Assembly (NCBI RefSeq): GCF_900564155.1
Contig: NZ_LS999839.1
Span: 4,089,097-4,153,096, forward strand
Source of the DNA: Pedobacter schmidteae
Lineage (GTDB): Bacteria; Bacteroidota; Bacteroidia; Sphingobacteriales; Sphingobacteriaceae
Direction: 5' to 3'
Length of the DNA stretch: 64,000 bases
The notes beneath the pieces were generated by a model that made no database searches, had not been told where the DNA came from, and saw nothing but the letters and a program-made list of their open reading frames with translations. This document shows positions 17,989 to 27,592 of the stretch, piece after piece. How positions within the stretch are numbered: position 1 is the stretch's first letter; each line of letters starts with the position of its first letter. The translations under genes were made by a program, and so were the position numbers.

Positions 17989-20019
17989 ATGAAAACCTCT
18001 AATAAATTATTCGAACCTGCTTTAGTGCAAACCGCATTAAAACAGTCTTTTATCAAGCTTGATCCAAGAGCCATGGTTCGGAACCCGGTTATGTTTACCG
18101 TTGAGATCGGTACGCTTATTATGGCTTATGTAACCATATACTCTTTGACACATACGGATCAGGGATCAGCATTATATAATTTCCTGATTTTCCTAATTCT
18201 ACTACTTACCGTGTTGTTTGCCAATTTTGCGGAGGCGATTGCCGAAGCCAGAGGTAAAGCACAGGCCGACAGCTTAAGGAAAACCAGGGAAGAGACTCCC
18301 GCAAAAGTGTTGTTTAGTAATGGGAAAATTGAAATCCGTTCTTCAAACCTGCTAAAAAAAGGCGATGTATTCGTTTGCGAGGCGGGTGATATCATTCCCA
18401 CCGACGGTGAAATCATTGAGGGGATAGCCACTATCGACGAATCAGCCATTACGGGTGAATCGGCTCCTGTTATCCGCGAATCGGGAGGGGACAAATCCTC
18501 AGTGACCGGTGGTACAAAAGTACTTTCGGATCACATAACTGTGCAGGTGAGCACTCAGCCTGGCGAAAGTTTTCTGGATAAAATGATTGCCCTTGTAGAA
18601 GGTGCTTCCCGCCAGAAAACACCCAATGAAATTGCCCTCACCATTTTGCTGGCCAGCTTTACCTTGGTGTTTATCATTGTCTGCGTTACTTTAAAACCTT
18701 TTGCTGATTATGCAAATACGCCAATCACTATTGCTGCACTAATCTCGCTGTTTGTATGTCTCATTCCTACAACTATTGGGGGCTTGCTTTCGGCTATTGG
18801 TATTGCTGGTATGGACAGGGCCTTGCGCGCCAATGTCATTACCAAATCGGGTAAAGCTGTCGAAACTGCCGGTGATATCGATGTACTGTTGCTGGATAAA
18901 ACCGGTACCATTACCATTGGTAACCGTAAAGCCACCAATTTTTATCCCACCACAGGAATAATGATTAAAAACTTTATGGATGCCTGCGTGTTGAGTTCGC
19001 TGGCCGATGATACCCCTGAAGGGAAATCTATTATAGAACTTGCGGCTATACAAGATCGTCATATTCTTACAGATGCACCAGAAGGTGCAAAATTCATCAA
19101 ATTTACTGCCGAGACCCGCTCAAGCGGTATTGATACACCTGATGGAAGACGCATTAGAAAAGGGGCTTTCGATTCCATCCGAAATATTGTACTCATGGCC
19201 GGAAATCCTTTCCCGATGGATATTGAAGACCAGGTTAAGATGATTGCCAGTAATGGTGGAACGCCACTTGTAGTTGCCGAAAATGAAAAGGCCCTTGGGG
19301 TAATTGAATTGCAGGATATTATTAAACCAGGCATCAGCGAGCGTTTTGAACGCTTGCGTAAGATGGGGGTGAAAACAGTGATGGTAACTGGCGATAACCC
19401 ACTTACCGCTAAATTCATTGCCGAAAAAGCAGGTGTAGATGACTTTATCGCCGAGGCTAAGCCAGAAGATAAAATGAACTACATTAAAGAGGAACAGGTT
19501 TTGGGCAAACTGGTAGCCATGATGGGCGACGGTACCAATGATGCTCCAGCCCTGGCACAGGCTGATGTTGGTGTAGCTATGAATAGTGGTACACAGGCCG
19601 CTAAGGAAGCTGGCAATATGGTGGATTTGGACAATGATCCAACCAAATTGATTGAGATTGTAGAAATTGGTAAACAGTTACTGATTACACGTGGTACACT
19701 TACCACCTTCTCCATAGCGAATGATGTGGCTAAATATTTTGCCATAGTGCCGGCCTTGTTTATAGCCTCCATTCCAGCTTTACAGCACTTAAACATCATG
19801 GGCTTGCATAGTCCCGAAAGTGCAATCTTATCAGCGGTAATTTTTAACGCCATCATTATCCCTTTTCTTATTCCACTGGCCTTAAAAGGGGTAGCTTATA
19901 AGCCTATCGGCGCCAGTGCATTATTGCGCAGAAACCTATTTATATATGGATTGGGAGGGGTAATTGCTCCATTTATCGGCATTAAGCTGATTGATTTATT
20001 TGTTGGATTATTTGTTTAA
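17989..20019 (+). CDS. kdpB: Potassium-transporting P-type ATPase subunit KdpB
   Basis: A 676-residue P-type ATPase, the energising subunit of KdpFABC. It has the TGES actuator motif (ITGESAPV), the phosphorylation motif DKTGTIT, and the hinge motif MMGDGTNDAPAL, plus the KdpB-type PEGKSI nucleotide-domain region. Transmembrane helices lie at about 35-55, 60-80, 218-245, 250-275 and three at the C-terminus. All catalytic motifs are present. Gene order kdpFABC and close spacing indicate one transcript. Confidence 0.97.
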   Translation: MKTSNKLFEPALVQTALKQSFIKLDPRAMVRNPVMFTVEIGTLIMAYVTIYSLTHTDQGSALYNFLIFLILLLTVLFANFAEAIAEARGKAQADSLRKTREETPAKVLFSNGKIEIRSSNLLKKGDVFVCEAGDIIPTDGEIIEGIATIDESAITGESAPVIRESGGDKSSVTGGTKVLSDHITVQVSTQPGESFLDKMIALVEGASRQKTPNEIALTILLASFTLVFIIVCVTLKPFADYANTPITIAALISLFVCLIPTTIGGLLSAIGIAGMDRALRANVITKSGKAVETAGDIDVLLLDKTGTITIGNRKATNFYPTTGIMIKNFMDACVLSSLADDTPEGKSIIELAAIQDRHILTDAPEGAKFIKFTAETRSSGIDTPDGRRIRKGAFDSIRNIVLMAGNPFPMDIEDQVKMIASNGGTPLVVAENEKALGVIELQDIIKPGISERFERLRKMGVKTVMVTGDNPLTAKFIAEKAGVDDFIAEAKPEDKMNYIKEEQVLGKLVAMMGDGTNDAPALAQADVGVAMNSGTQAAKEAGNMVDLDNDPTKLIEIVEIGKQLLITRGTLTTFSIANDVAKYFAIVPALFIASIPALQHLNIMGLHSPESAILSAVIFNAIIIPFLIPLALKGVAYKPIGASALLRRNLFIYGLGGVIAPFIGIKLIDLFVGLFV

Positions 20020-20030
20020 AATATAAAATT

Positions 20031-20597
20031 ATGAAAAAGTATTTGTTGCAGTCTTTACGCCTTACCGCAGTGCTTATGCTGCTGTTGTGTGTCATCTATC
20101 CCTTGATCGTTGCCTTTGGAGGAGGCTTTTCCAAAGGTCATGGTGGTGGCGAAAAAATCATAAAAAATGGTAAAGTAGCAGGTTATGTGCTGTTGGGACA
20201 AACCTTCAGCAAACCAGCATATTTCTGGGGTCGACCATCTGCTGTGGACTATAATACGGCCGGGTCTGGAGGTTCTAATAAAGGCCCGTCCAATGCAGAA
20301 TACCTCGCTGTAGTTTCGGGCAGGATAGACACGCTGTTAAAATATCATCCTTATTTAAAAAAAGTAGACATCCCGGCTGATATGGTTACGGCATCAGGGA
20401 GTGGCTTGGATCCAAACATCTCCGAGCAGGGGGCTATTATGCAGATAAAAAGGGTAGCTGCCAACCGCGGATTGAGCGACAGAGCTGTGGCTGAATTGGT
20501 AGTGAAAAATACTGAAGGACCTTTATTGGGCATGTTTGGTCCATCACGTGTTAATGTTTTAAAATTAAATCTGGCGCTCGACGAATTAAAAAAATAA
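20031..20597 (+). CDS. kdpC: Potassium-transporting ATPase subunit KdpC
   Basis: A 188-residue KdpC with one N-terminal membrane helix (about 9-30) and a periplasmic domain. Family motifs are visible: YFWGRPSAVDYN, SGSGLDPNIS and the C-terminal LFGPSRVNVLKLN-like stretch (GMFGPSRVNVL). KdpC is thought to raise the potassium affinity of the complex and to contact KdpA. It is 11 bases after kdpB and 8 bases before the porin gene, so the operon continues into the porin. Confidence 0.96.
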   Translation: MKKYLLQSLRLTAVLMLLLCVIYPLIVAFGGGFSKGHGGGEKIIKNGKVAGYVLLGQTFSKPAYFWGRPSAVDYNTAGSGGSNKGPSNAEYLAVVSGRIDTLLKYHPYLKKVDIPADMVTASGSGLDPNISEQGAIMQIKRVAANRGLSDRAVAELVVKNTEGPLLGMFGPSRVNVLKLNLALDELKK

Positions 20598-20605
20598 ATT
20601 AAAAA

Positions 20606-21676
20606 ATGAAGAAACTATTATTGTTATCGGCTGCATTAAGTACTGCAGCTTATACTTACGCACAGGAAACCGCTAAAATTAAAGTGTCGGGCTACCTGGA
20701 AACTTATTATGGATATGATTTTAACAAACCATCAGATAACAACCGTCCCGGGTTTATTTACTCGCACAATCGTCACAATGAAGTAAACCTGAACCTTGGT
20801 TTTATTAAAGGAAGTTATGATAACGGAAGTATTAGGGCAAACGTAGCCTTGATGGCCGGTACCTATACCAATGCCAATCTGGCCGCCGAGCCGGGGGTAT
20901 TGAAAAATATTTATGAAGCCAATGCAGGTTTAAAGCTTTCTAAAACGATGAACTTATGGTTGGATGCAGGGATATTTTCGTCACATATAGGTTTTGAAAG
21001 TGCGGTATCAAAAGACTGCTGGGTGCTTACACGGAACATTTCCTCGGAAAATACACCCTATTATGAGTCGGGGGCCAAACTGAGCTATGCTACTAACGAT
21101 GGCAAATTTTCGGCCGTGTTGTTGTATTTGAATGGCTGGCAACGCATTAATCGTTTAAACGGTAATAGTAAACCGGCTGGTGGACTGCAGTTTACATGGA
21201 AACCGACAGATAAGATAACTGTTAATTATAGTAATTATATAGGCTCAGAAGGTACTGATGGCGAACGGGTAACTCGTTTTTATCATGATGTATACGGTAT
21301 TTTTCAAATGACGGATAAGTTTGGATTAACCCTGGGAGTAGATTATGGCACTCAGAAAAAAGCTAAAGGAAGCAAAGATCGTAATGAAGTATTTGCCCCG
21401 GTAGCCATAGCCCAGTATAGCATAACTGATAAATGGAAAGTGGCAGGCAGGGTAGAGCATTATCAGGATAAAAATGGTATTTTTATTAATACAGGAACGC
21501 CCGAAGGTTTTAAAACTACCGGGTATTCCTTAAATCTGGATTATGCCCCATTGACTAATGCTGTGGTAAGACTTGAAGGAAAGGTATACGATAGCAAGGA
21601 TAAAATTTTTGAACGTAATGCAAAACCTGTGAATACCAATGCCGCAGTTACGGCAAGTATAGCAGTTTCTTTTTAA
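20606..21676 (+). CDS. Outer-membrane beta-barrel porin (OmpL/bbp2-like)
   Basis: A 356-residue outer-membrane protein with a cleavable signal (about 1-19, ending TYAQ) and a barrel-like pattern of alternating strands to a C-terminal Phe (SIAVSF). Its opening (KVSGYLETYYGYDFNKP) and SHNRHNEVNLNLGF resemble the putative beta-barrel porin-2 (OmpL-like, DUF1597) family. It lies 8 bases downstream of kdpC, so it should be co-transcribed with the potassium pump and may admit potassium across the outer membrane. The family call is good; the potassium role is inferred from position alone. Confidence 0.82.
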   Translation: MKKLLLLSAALSTAAYTYAQETAKIKVSGYLETYYGYDFNKPSDNNRPGFIYSHNRHNEVNLNLGFIKGSYDNGSIRANVALMAGTYTNANLAAEPGVLKNIYEANAGLKLSKTMNLWLDAGIFSSHIGFESAVSKDCWVLTRNISSENTPYYESGAKLSYATNDGKFSAVLLYLNGWQRINRLNGNSKPAGGLQFTWKPTDKITVNYSNYIGSEGTDGERVTRFYHDVYGIFQMTDKFGLTLGVDYGTQKKAKGSKDRNEVFAPVAIAQYSITDKWKVAGRVEHYQDKNGIFINTGTPEGFKTTGYSLNLDYAPLTNAVVRLEGKVYDSKDKIFERNAKPVNTNAAVTASIAVSF

Positions 21677-21738
21677 GTTTAGTTTTTACAGGGCTGGTTT
21701 TGGTGCGGCTGGCCCTGTATAAAGAAATAGATAAACAG

Positions 21739-21849
21739 ATGAATAAAGGTTACTTTTTTAAACTGATCCCCATTTTAAGTGTTTGTTTAATCATCTTACT
21801 CGGAATTTGGTATCTCATTAGTGAAGCTTATATCATTGTAAAATGGTAA
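21739..21849 (+). CDS. 36-residue membrane microprotein between porin and kdpD-like gene
   Basis: A short ORF starting at ATG 21739 and ending TAA 21849. One strongly hydrophobic helix spans about residues 9-27 (LIPILSVCLIILLGIWYLI), followed by SEAYIIVKW. It lies 62 bases after the porin and a few bases before the KdpD-like gene. Not a family I recognise. It may assist membrane placement of the sensor system, which lacks KdpD's own four helices. Confidence 0.55.
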   Translation: MNKGYFFKLIPILSVCLIILLGIWYLISEAYIIVKW

Positions 21850-21855
21850 AATGTG

Positions 21856-22986
21856 ATGGAAGAAGAAAATAAAGCAAGTTCGGTACGTAAATTTCTGGAT
21901 CTGGTAAAAAAATCCAGACGAGGAAAATTTAAAGTCTACATTGGGATGAGCGCTGGTGTGGGTAAAACTTATAGGATGCTGCAGGAAGCACATGCTTTGT
22001 TGAAAAATGGCATTGATATTCAAATCGGCTATATTGAAACACACCATCGTGCAGAAACCCATGCCTTGCTGGAAGGGATTCCCCTGATTGCGAGAAGAAA
22101 ATTGTTTTACAAAGGGAAGGAACTGGAAGAGATGGATGTAAATGCCATCATTAACCTGCATCCCGAAGTAGTGATTGTAGATGAATTGGCCCATACCAAC
22201 GTAGAAGGTAGTAAAAACGGCAAAAGGTGGCAGGATGTGGTAGACATCCTTGAAGCTGGTATCAGCGTGATCTCGGCGGTAAATATTCAACACCTGGAAA
22301 GCATGAACGAGGAGATTGAAAAGATTACAGGGATACCTATTACAGAGAGGATTCCCGACAGAATCCTGGAGCTGGCCGATGAGATTGTAAATATAGATTT
22401 AACCGCCGATGAACTGATTGACCGCTTAAAAAGTGGCAAGATCTATGATCAGACAAAAATTGAACGTGCCTTAGGAAACTTTTTTCAATCAGACAGAATA
22501 TTACAGCTTCGTGAGCTGGCTTTGAAAGAGGTGGCACATCACCTGGAAAGAAAGATTAGTTTAGAAATTCCAAAACAGATTAAATTAAGGCCGGAACGTT
22601 TTATGGCTTGTATTTCGACTAATAATGAAACAGCCAAAATAGTAATCCGTAAAACAGCACGGTTGGCATCCTATTACCATTCGCCATGGATTGTACTCTA
22701 TGTGCAGAACAGTAGAGAAAGCGGGGATAAGGTAAAGCTTGATTTGCAGCGGCACCTGATCAATAATTTTAAACTGGCGACAGAATTGGGAGCAGAAGTG
22801 ATCAAGATTAAGAGCAATCACATTACCCAGACGATCATAAAAATGGCGGAGGAAAAAGAGATTACAACGATATGTATAGGTAAGCCTCATTTAAATTTAT
22901 TTCAGATTATCATGAGAACTGCGATTTTTAACCAACTTTTGCGAAGTATTTCGGCTACAGAAACAGATTTAGTGATTTTGAGTTAG
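21856..22986 (+). CDS. kdpD: Stand-alone KdpD sensor module (KdpD N-terminal domain + USP)
   Basis: About 376 residues carrying only the cytoplasmic front half of KdpD. The KdpD domain about 18-230 has the Walker-A-like GMSAGVGKTYRML, then the family segments YIETHHRAET and VDELAHTNVEGSKNGKRWQDV. A universal-stress-protein-like domain follows about 245-375. The four membrane helices and the kinase of classical KdpD are absent; the next gene is a separate membrane histidine kinase. I use ATG 21856; a GTG directly before it would add one residue. In other bacteria the KdpD USP domain binds c-di-AMP to lower kdp expression; whether this one does is unknown. Confidence 0.9.
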   Translation: MEEENKASSVRKFLDLVKKSRRGKFKVYIGMSAGVGKTYRMLQEAHALLKNGIDIQIGYIETHHRAETHALLEGIPLIARRKLFYKGKELEEMDVNAIINLHPEVVIVDELAHTNVEGSKNGKRWQDVVDILEAGISVISAVNIQHLESMNEEIEKITGIPITERIPDRILELADEIVNIDLTADELIDRLKSGKIYDQTKIERALGNFFQSDRILQLRELALKEVAHHLERKISLEIPKQIKLRPERFMACISTNNETAKIVIRKTARLASYYHSPWIVLYVQNSRESGDKVKLDLQRHLINNFKLATELGAEVIKIKSNHITQTIIKMAEEKEITTICIGKPHLNLFQIIMRTAIFNQLLRSISATETDLVILS

Positions 22987-23018
22987 TGGTAGGTATATAA
23001 TTTTAAAAAAAATATCAG

Positions 23019-24773
23019 ATGAAAATAAAAACCAAACTTCGCCTCGGATTCGGGTTCCTATTCGTGGTGATACTCTTTTTTGGAGGTATTTCATTATACT
23101 ATATGAATGAGATCTCCATAAGATCGAAGGTTATTTTGAAAGATAATTATGAAACCTTGAATTTTACCAGTAAAATGCGTTCGATACTGGATGAGCATCC
23201 CTTGCCGCTGTCTGTCCAAGCGGGGGCTTCGTTCAATGAGCAGCTCGTATTGGAGAGTAAAAATGTTACCGAGGCTGGAGAGGGTAAGGCTGTCGCCGAA
23301 TTAAGGCTTGCTTTTACCGGCCTTATTGATCCCAAAGCATCTGCAGTGGCAAGACAAGAGGCCGTAGCTAAAATAAGATGGCAACTAAAGCTGATTGATG
23401 ACCTGAACATGAATGCCATTGTAAAGAAAAATGCGGCTGCGCAGGCTTCTATAGAAAAATCGGCCATGTACGTGATTTTTGCCGCTTCCATTTGTTTTCT
23501 CATCCTATTCTCTTTCATTGTGAATTTTCCAGGTTTTGTAGCCAATCCATTAAAAGAATTTTCGGATGCTATCAGAGAAATCAGCAGAAAAAACTATAAG
23601 CAGCGTTTGGAATTTAAAGGTTCGGACGAGTTTTCTGAACTTGCTGATTCCTTTAATTTAATGGCTTCGGAGTTGAACAGGTGGGAAAACAGCAACCTGG
23701 CAAAAATACAGTCGGAAAAGTTAAGAATTGAAACGATTATTGAACAGATGCAGGATGCCATTGTGGGGCTTAATGAACAACAGGAAATTCTCTTTTTGAA
23801 CCAGGTAGCTGCTCAGTTGCTAAATCTGGATCCGGCGCAGGTGGTAGGAACTAATGCGATGGAACTCAGAAAAAGAAGCGACCTGCTGAACAGGATTTTG
23901 CAGGAACCAGTTGATACGAAGCCAATGAAAATCTATGCTGATCATAAAGAATCTTATTTTCAGCTGGAACGTAGGGAGATCAGGGTACCTAATTACGACG
24001 ACAATACTGATAATGCAACCGTTCATATTGGCAAGGCAGCCGGGCAAGTATATATCCTTAAAAACATTACGCAATTTAAAGAGTTGGATGAAGCCAAAAC
24101 CAATTTTATTGCTACGGTTTCCCATGAATTGAAAACACCGATATCATCCATTAAAATGAGTTTAAAACTGATGGATGATGAAAGGGTGGGGACAATGAAT
24201 GCCGAACAAAAGGAATTGGTACAACATATTAAGGAGGATTGTGGCCGTTTATTAAAGATCACTACAGAACTGTTAGACCTGGCACAGGTGGAGACAGGAA
24301 ACCTGCAGTTGAACTTTGTCAAGTCAGATCCACGGAAGATCGCCATTTATGCCATGGATGCCGTACGGTTTCAGGCCGAACAAAAATCAATTGAGCTGGA
24401 ACTAATTTCGAGAAATAACCTTCCGCAGGTGAGTGTGGATATTGAAAAAACTGCCTGGGTATTGGTTAACTTTCTGTCCAATGCTTTGCGATATAGTGCA
24501 GAGAAGTCAAAAATTGTGGTTCAGGTAATTGAAAATGGAGATACTATTGAATTTTCTGTAAAAGATTTTGGTAAAGGAATTGAACAGCAATATCAGAAAA
24601 GGCTGTTTGAAAAATATTTTCAGGTACCTACAGATGGGAACAATAAATCTGGATCAGGTCTGGGACTGGCCATTTCTAAAGACTTCATAGAAGCAGAAAA
24701 TGGTAAAATATGGGTAGAAAGTGAGATTGGAGAAGGAAGCCGCTTTTGTTTTTCGTTACCACTAGCTAGCTAA
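23019..24773 (+). CDS. Membrane sensor histidine kinase with HAMP and PAS (probable Kdp kinase)
   Basis: A 584-residue kinase. Two helices (about 7-29 and 152-172) flank a periplasmic domain of about 120 residues; then HAMP about 173-225, a PAS domain about 235-345, HisKA with phospho-His about 369 (VSHELKTPISS) and HATPase with N-box (NFLSNALRYS), DFGKGI and GSGLGLAIS. It follows the kdpD-like gene by 32 bases. Together these two would make up a split KdpD. Its likely partner is the sigma-54 regulator at 13897, the only orphan regulator near. The pairing is inference. Confidence 0.9.
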   Translation: MKIKTKLRLGFGFLFVVILFFGGISLYYMNEISIRSKVILKDNYETLNFTSKMRSILDEHPLPLSVQAGASFNEQLVLESKNVTEAGEGKAVAELRLAFTGLIDPKASAVARQEAVAKIRWQLKLIDDLNMNAIVKKNAAAQASIEKSAMYVIFAASICFLILFSFIVNFPGFVANPLKEFSDAIREISRKNYKQRLEFKGSDEFSELADSFNLMASELNRWENSNLAKIQSEKLRIETIIEQMQDAIVGLNEQQEILFLNQVAAQLLNLDPAQVVGTNAMELRKRSDLLNRILQEPVDTKPMKIYADHKESYFQLERREIRVPNYDDNTDNATVHIGKAAGQVYILKNITQFKELDEAKTNFIATVSHELKTPISSIKMSLKLMDDERVGTMNAEQKELVQHIKEDCGRLLKITTELLDLAQVETGNLQLNFVKSDPRKIAIYAMDAVRFQAEQKSIELELISRNNLPQVSVDIEKTAWVLVNFLSNALRYSAEKSKIVVQVIENGDTIEFSVKDFGKGIEQQYQKRLFEKYFQVPTDGNNKSGSGLGLAISKDFIEAENGKIWVESEIGEGSRFCFSLPLAS

Positions 24774-24800
24774 GTATTACCAAATAATAGTTTTTTAGCT

Positions 24801-24808
24801 TACCTTTG
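24801..24808 (+). promoter_or_regulatory. Bacteroidota -7 box (TACCTTTG) for the metE leader
   Basis: A perfect match to TAnnTTTG, about 38 bases before the riboswitch. No clear -33 TTG partner was seen. Confidence 0.4.
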
Positions 24809-24845
24809 CCTCAATAAGTTCTTTACTTTATTTCTTCATCAACCG

Positions 24846-25012
24846 GTAATGGTTTTACTTAATTGTAGATTAATAGGGAATCGTGTGTAAATCACGAACT
24901 GTCGCGCAACTGTAAGTAACATACAAAGTTTTTACCCTTAGTATATCCACTGTTTTATTAATAGAATGGGAAGGATGGTAAAAATGTTACAAGTCAGGAG
25001 ACCTGCCTTTAT
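24846..25012 (+). ncRNA. Cobalamin riboswitch (metE leader)
   Basis: Typical B12-riboswitch features occur in order: AATAGGGAATC near 24872-24882, a GTG...CAC stem, CTGTCGCGCAACTGTAAG at about 24899-24916, and the B12 box AAGTCAGGAGACCTGCC at 24991-25007. Its target is the B12-independent methionine synthase 208 bases further on. That is the classical logic: with cobalamin present, metE is switched off in favour of metH. Confidence 0.92.
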
Positions 25013-25219
25013 CGAATTGACGATGCTTTCGCGATATGAAGCATAGTTTAGTTGGGTGTACACATTGTTTTTCTCTTCCCGGATCCTGAAATAAATTCAG
25101 GATGATGTGGTTGGTAATGAAATGTGCTTCCCTTTTTTTCTCCCTTCTTATCACCATAGCATTGTGATTTCAGCAAAAGAGCTTTTAACTGATTTTTTCA
25201 TCAATTAAAAAGCAAGAAA
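25013..25219 (+). promoter_or_regulatory. Expression platform / leader between riboswitch and metE
   Basis: About 207 bases with no gene. It holds a stem TGCTT/AAGCA near 25025-25044, a CCTGAA-N5-TTCAGG hairpin near 25085-25101 and a pyrimidine/T-rich stretch at about 25128-25143. These could form the terminator or anti-terminator of the riboswitch. Which alternative fold acts cannot be told by eye. Confidence 0.4.
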
Positions 25220-27538
25220 ATGCTAACAAACAATCTGGGCTACCCGCGAATTGGTAGTAAAAGAGAACTCAAAAAAGCCTGCGAGCAATATTGGTCAGGC
25301 AAGGCTTCCATTCACCATCTGGTACAAATGGGCAGCAATATCCGTCGTCAAAACTGGCAGATGCAAAAAGAGGCAGGAATAGACCTTATTCCCTCCAATG
25401 ATTTTTCGTTTTATGATCAGGTCCTGGATCTGTCGCTTACCGTTGGGGCTATTCCTGCACGTTATCACGAAGTGATACTAAACAAAGGAAATTCTGAACT
25501 TGACCTTTATTTTGCGATGGCCAGAGGTTATCAAAAAGATGGACTGGATATCACGGCAATGGAAATGACCAAATGGTTTGACACCAACTATCATTATATC
25601 GTCCCCGAATTTTTAAAAGATCAGCAGTTTAAATTATTTTCAACAAAATTGTTGGACGAGTATAACGAAGCCGTGAGGTTGGGCATTAAAACCAAACCAG
25701 TTATTATAGGTCCAGTTTCTTACCTGTTATTGGGTAAAGAAAAAGAGTCTGGATTTGATCGGGTAGATCTGATTAAGAATCTTTTACCGGTTTATATCGA
25801 ATTGTTAGAAAAATTGGAAGAACAACATGTGGAATGGGTGCAATTTGATGAACCTTTTCTGGCATTGGACCTTACCGAAAAAGATAAAGCGGCTTTTAAA
25901 TATGTATATGGCGAGATTAAGAAGCGGTTTCCAAAATTAAAAACCCTATTGGCCACCTACTTTGGAGCTTTAAATGACAATACCGAACTAGTTATCTCAT
26001 TACCCGTACAAGCCTTACATATTGATCTGGTACGAGGTACCGAACAGCTTACTGAAGTTTTAAAATCCATTCCAGCTCATGTCATTTTATCGTTAGGTTT
26101 GGTGGATGGCCGAAACGTATGGAAAAATGACTTTGACACCTCCTTAGCCGCAATTGAAACTGCGGTTGTTCAGTTAGGAGCCAACAGGCTAATGATCGCT
26201 CCTTCATGCTCGTTGATACATTCGCCCTGCGACCTGGAACTGGAAACAAATGAAGCTGTTTTGAGTGAAGAAATAAAACAATGGTTGTCCTTTGCCAGGC
26301 AAAAAATAGAGGAGGTCATAACTTTAAAGCAATTGGCAAACAAAGAAATGCATGCCCTGCCAAAATTAAAAGAAAACCAACAGGCTAATCAGAAAAGACG
26401 CACGTCGCTGCTGATTCATAACACTGCGGTAAAGCAGCGTGTAGGTGCTATTTCGGCTAAAGAGGACCAACGCTTAAGTACGTTTTCTGTCCGTCAACCC
26501 TTGCAGCAAGAGGCTTTGAGGCTTCCCTTATTTCCAACTACTACCATTGGCTCTTTTCCACAAACGACTGAAGTGCGCAGTTGGCGGGCCAGATATAAAA
26601 AAGGTGATTTAAATGTGACCGAGTATGATGCGCTGATAGAAAAGGAAACGACCGAAACGATCCGTTTTCAGGAAGATGCCGGCATAGATGTGTTGGTGCA
26701 TGGGGAGTTTGAACGGAATGACATGGTAGAATATTTTGGCGAACAGTTGGCTGGTTTTACCTTCACAAAAAACGGTTGGGTACAAAGTTATGGTAGCCGA
26801 TGTGTAAAACCACCTATCATATATGGTGATGTCTATCGTCCCGCAGCCATGACCGTAAGATGGTCGGCCTATGCACAGTCGCTTACCGAAAAATGGGTTA
26901 AAGGGATGTTGACTGGTCCTGTAACCATATTGCAATGGTCTTTTGTACGAAATGATCAACCACGTTCAGAAACTTGTACCCAGATTGCCCTGGCCATTAG
27001 AGATGAGGTGGTCGATCTGGAAAAGGCAGGCATTAAAATCATTCAGATTGATGAGCCTGCCATCAGGGAAGGACTTCCTTTGCGTAAAGTCGATTGGCAA
27101 GATTACCTGGAATGGGCAGTTCGTGCTTTTCGGATCTCGGCTAGTGGGGTAAAAGACGACACCCAGATTCATACGCACATGTGTTATTCCGAGTTTAATG
27201 ATATTATTCATCACATAGCCGATATGGATGCCGATGTGATTACCATTGAGTGTTCGCGCTCACAGATGGAATTGTTGGACGCATTTGCTGATTTTAAATA
27301 TCCTAATGAAATCGGGCCTGGGGTATATGACATTCATTCACCGCGTGTTCCGGCCAAAGAGGAAATGGTTTTTCTGCTTGAAAAGGCCAGAAAAGTAATT
27401 CCTGCAGCGCAACTTTGGGTAAATCCTGACTGTGGTTTGAAGACCAGACATTGGGACGAAACAAAAAAAGCACTAACAGAAATGGTAGCTGCTGCAAAAG
27501 TACTGCGGGAATCTGTGGAAGAAGCTGTAACTTTGTAA
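25220..27538 (+). CDS. metE: Cobalamin-independent methionine synthase MetE
   Basis: A 772-residue two-barrel MetE. It transfers the methyl group from 5-methyltetrahydrofolate polyglutamate to homocysteine without B12. N-terminal hallmark NNLGYPRIGSKRELKKA, IAPSCSLIHSP near residue 330, then the C-terminal domain from LPTTTIGSFPQT, GEFERNDMVEYFGE, and the zinc ligands in HTHMCYSEF and NPDCGLKTR. Length is full for the family. Regulation by the upstream cobalamin riboswitch is strongly indicated. Confidence 0.97.
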   Translation: MLTNNLGYPRIGSKRELKKACEQYWSGKASIHHLVQMGSNIRRQNWQMQKEAGIDLIPSNDFSFYDQVLDLSLTVGAIPARYHEVILNKGNSELDLYFAMARGYQKDGLDITAMEMTKWFDTNYHYIVPEFLKDQQFKLFSTKLLDEYNEAVRLGIKTKPVIIGPVSYLLLGKEKESGFDRVDLIKNLLPVYIELLEKLEEQHVEWVQFDEPFLALDLTEKDKAAFKYVYGEIKKRFPKLKTLLATYFGALNDNTELVISLPVQALHIDLVRGTEQLTEVLKSIPAHVILSLGLVDGRNVWKNDFDTSLAAIETAVVQLGANRLMIAPSCSLIHSPCDLELETNEAVLSEEIKQWLSFARQKIEEVITLKQLANKEMHALPKLKENQQANQKRRTSLLIHNTAVKQRVGAISAKEDQRLSTFSVRQPLQQEALRLPLFPTTTIGSFPQTTEVRSWRARYKKGDLNVTEYDALIEKETTETIRFQEDAGIDVLVHGEFERNDMVEYFGEQLAGFTFTKNGWVQSYGSRCVKPPIIYGDVYRPAAMTVRWSAYAQSLTEKWVKGMLTGPVTILQWSFVRNDQPRSETCTQIALAIRDEVVDLEKAGIKIIQIDEPAIREGLPLRKVDWQDYLEWAVRAFRISASGVKDDTQIHTHMCYSEFNDIIHHIADMDADVITIECSRSQMELLDAFADFKYPNEIGPGVYDIHSPRVPAKEEMVFLLEKARKVIPAAQLWVNPDCGLKTRHWDETKKALTEMVAAAKVLRESVEEAVTL

Positions 27539-27545
27539 AAAAAGA

Positions 27546-27572
27546 AAGGCAGGTGCCATGCCTGCCTTCTTT
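27546..27572 (+). terminator. Stem-loop after metE
   Basis: AAGGCAGG/CCTGCCTT stem with a 7-base loop, then CTTT. It directly follows the metE stop. The T-tract is short. Confidence 0.6.
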
Positions 27573-27592
27573 ACAGAATTACGTACGCACAA

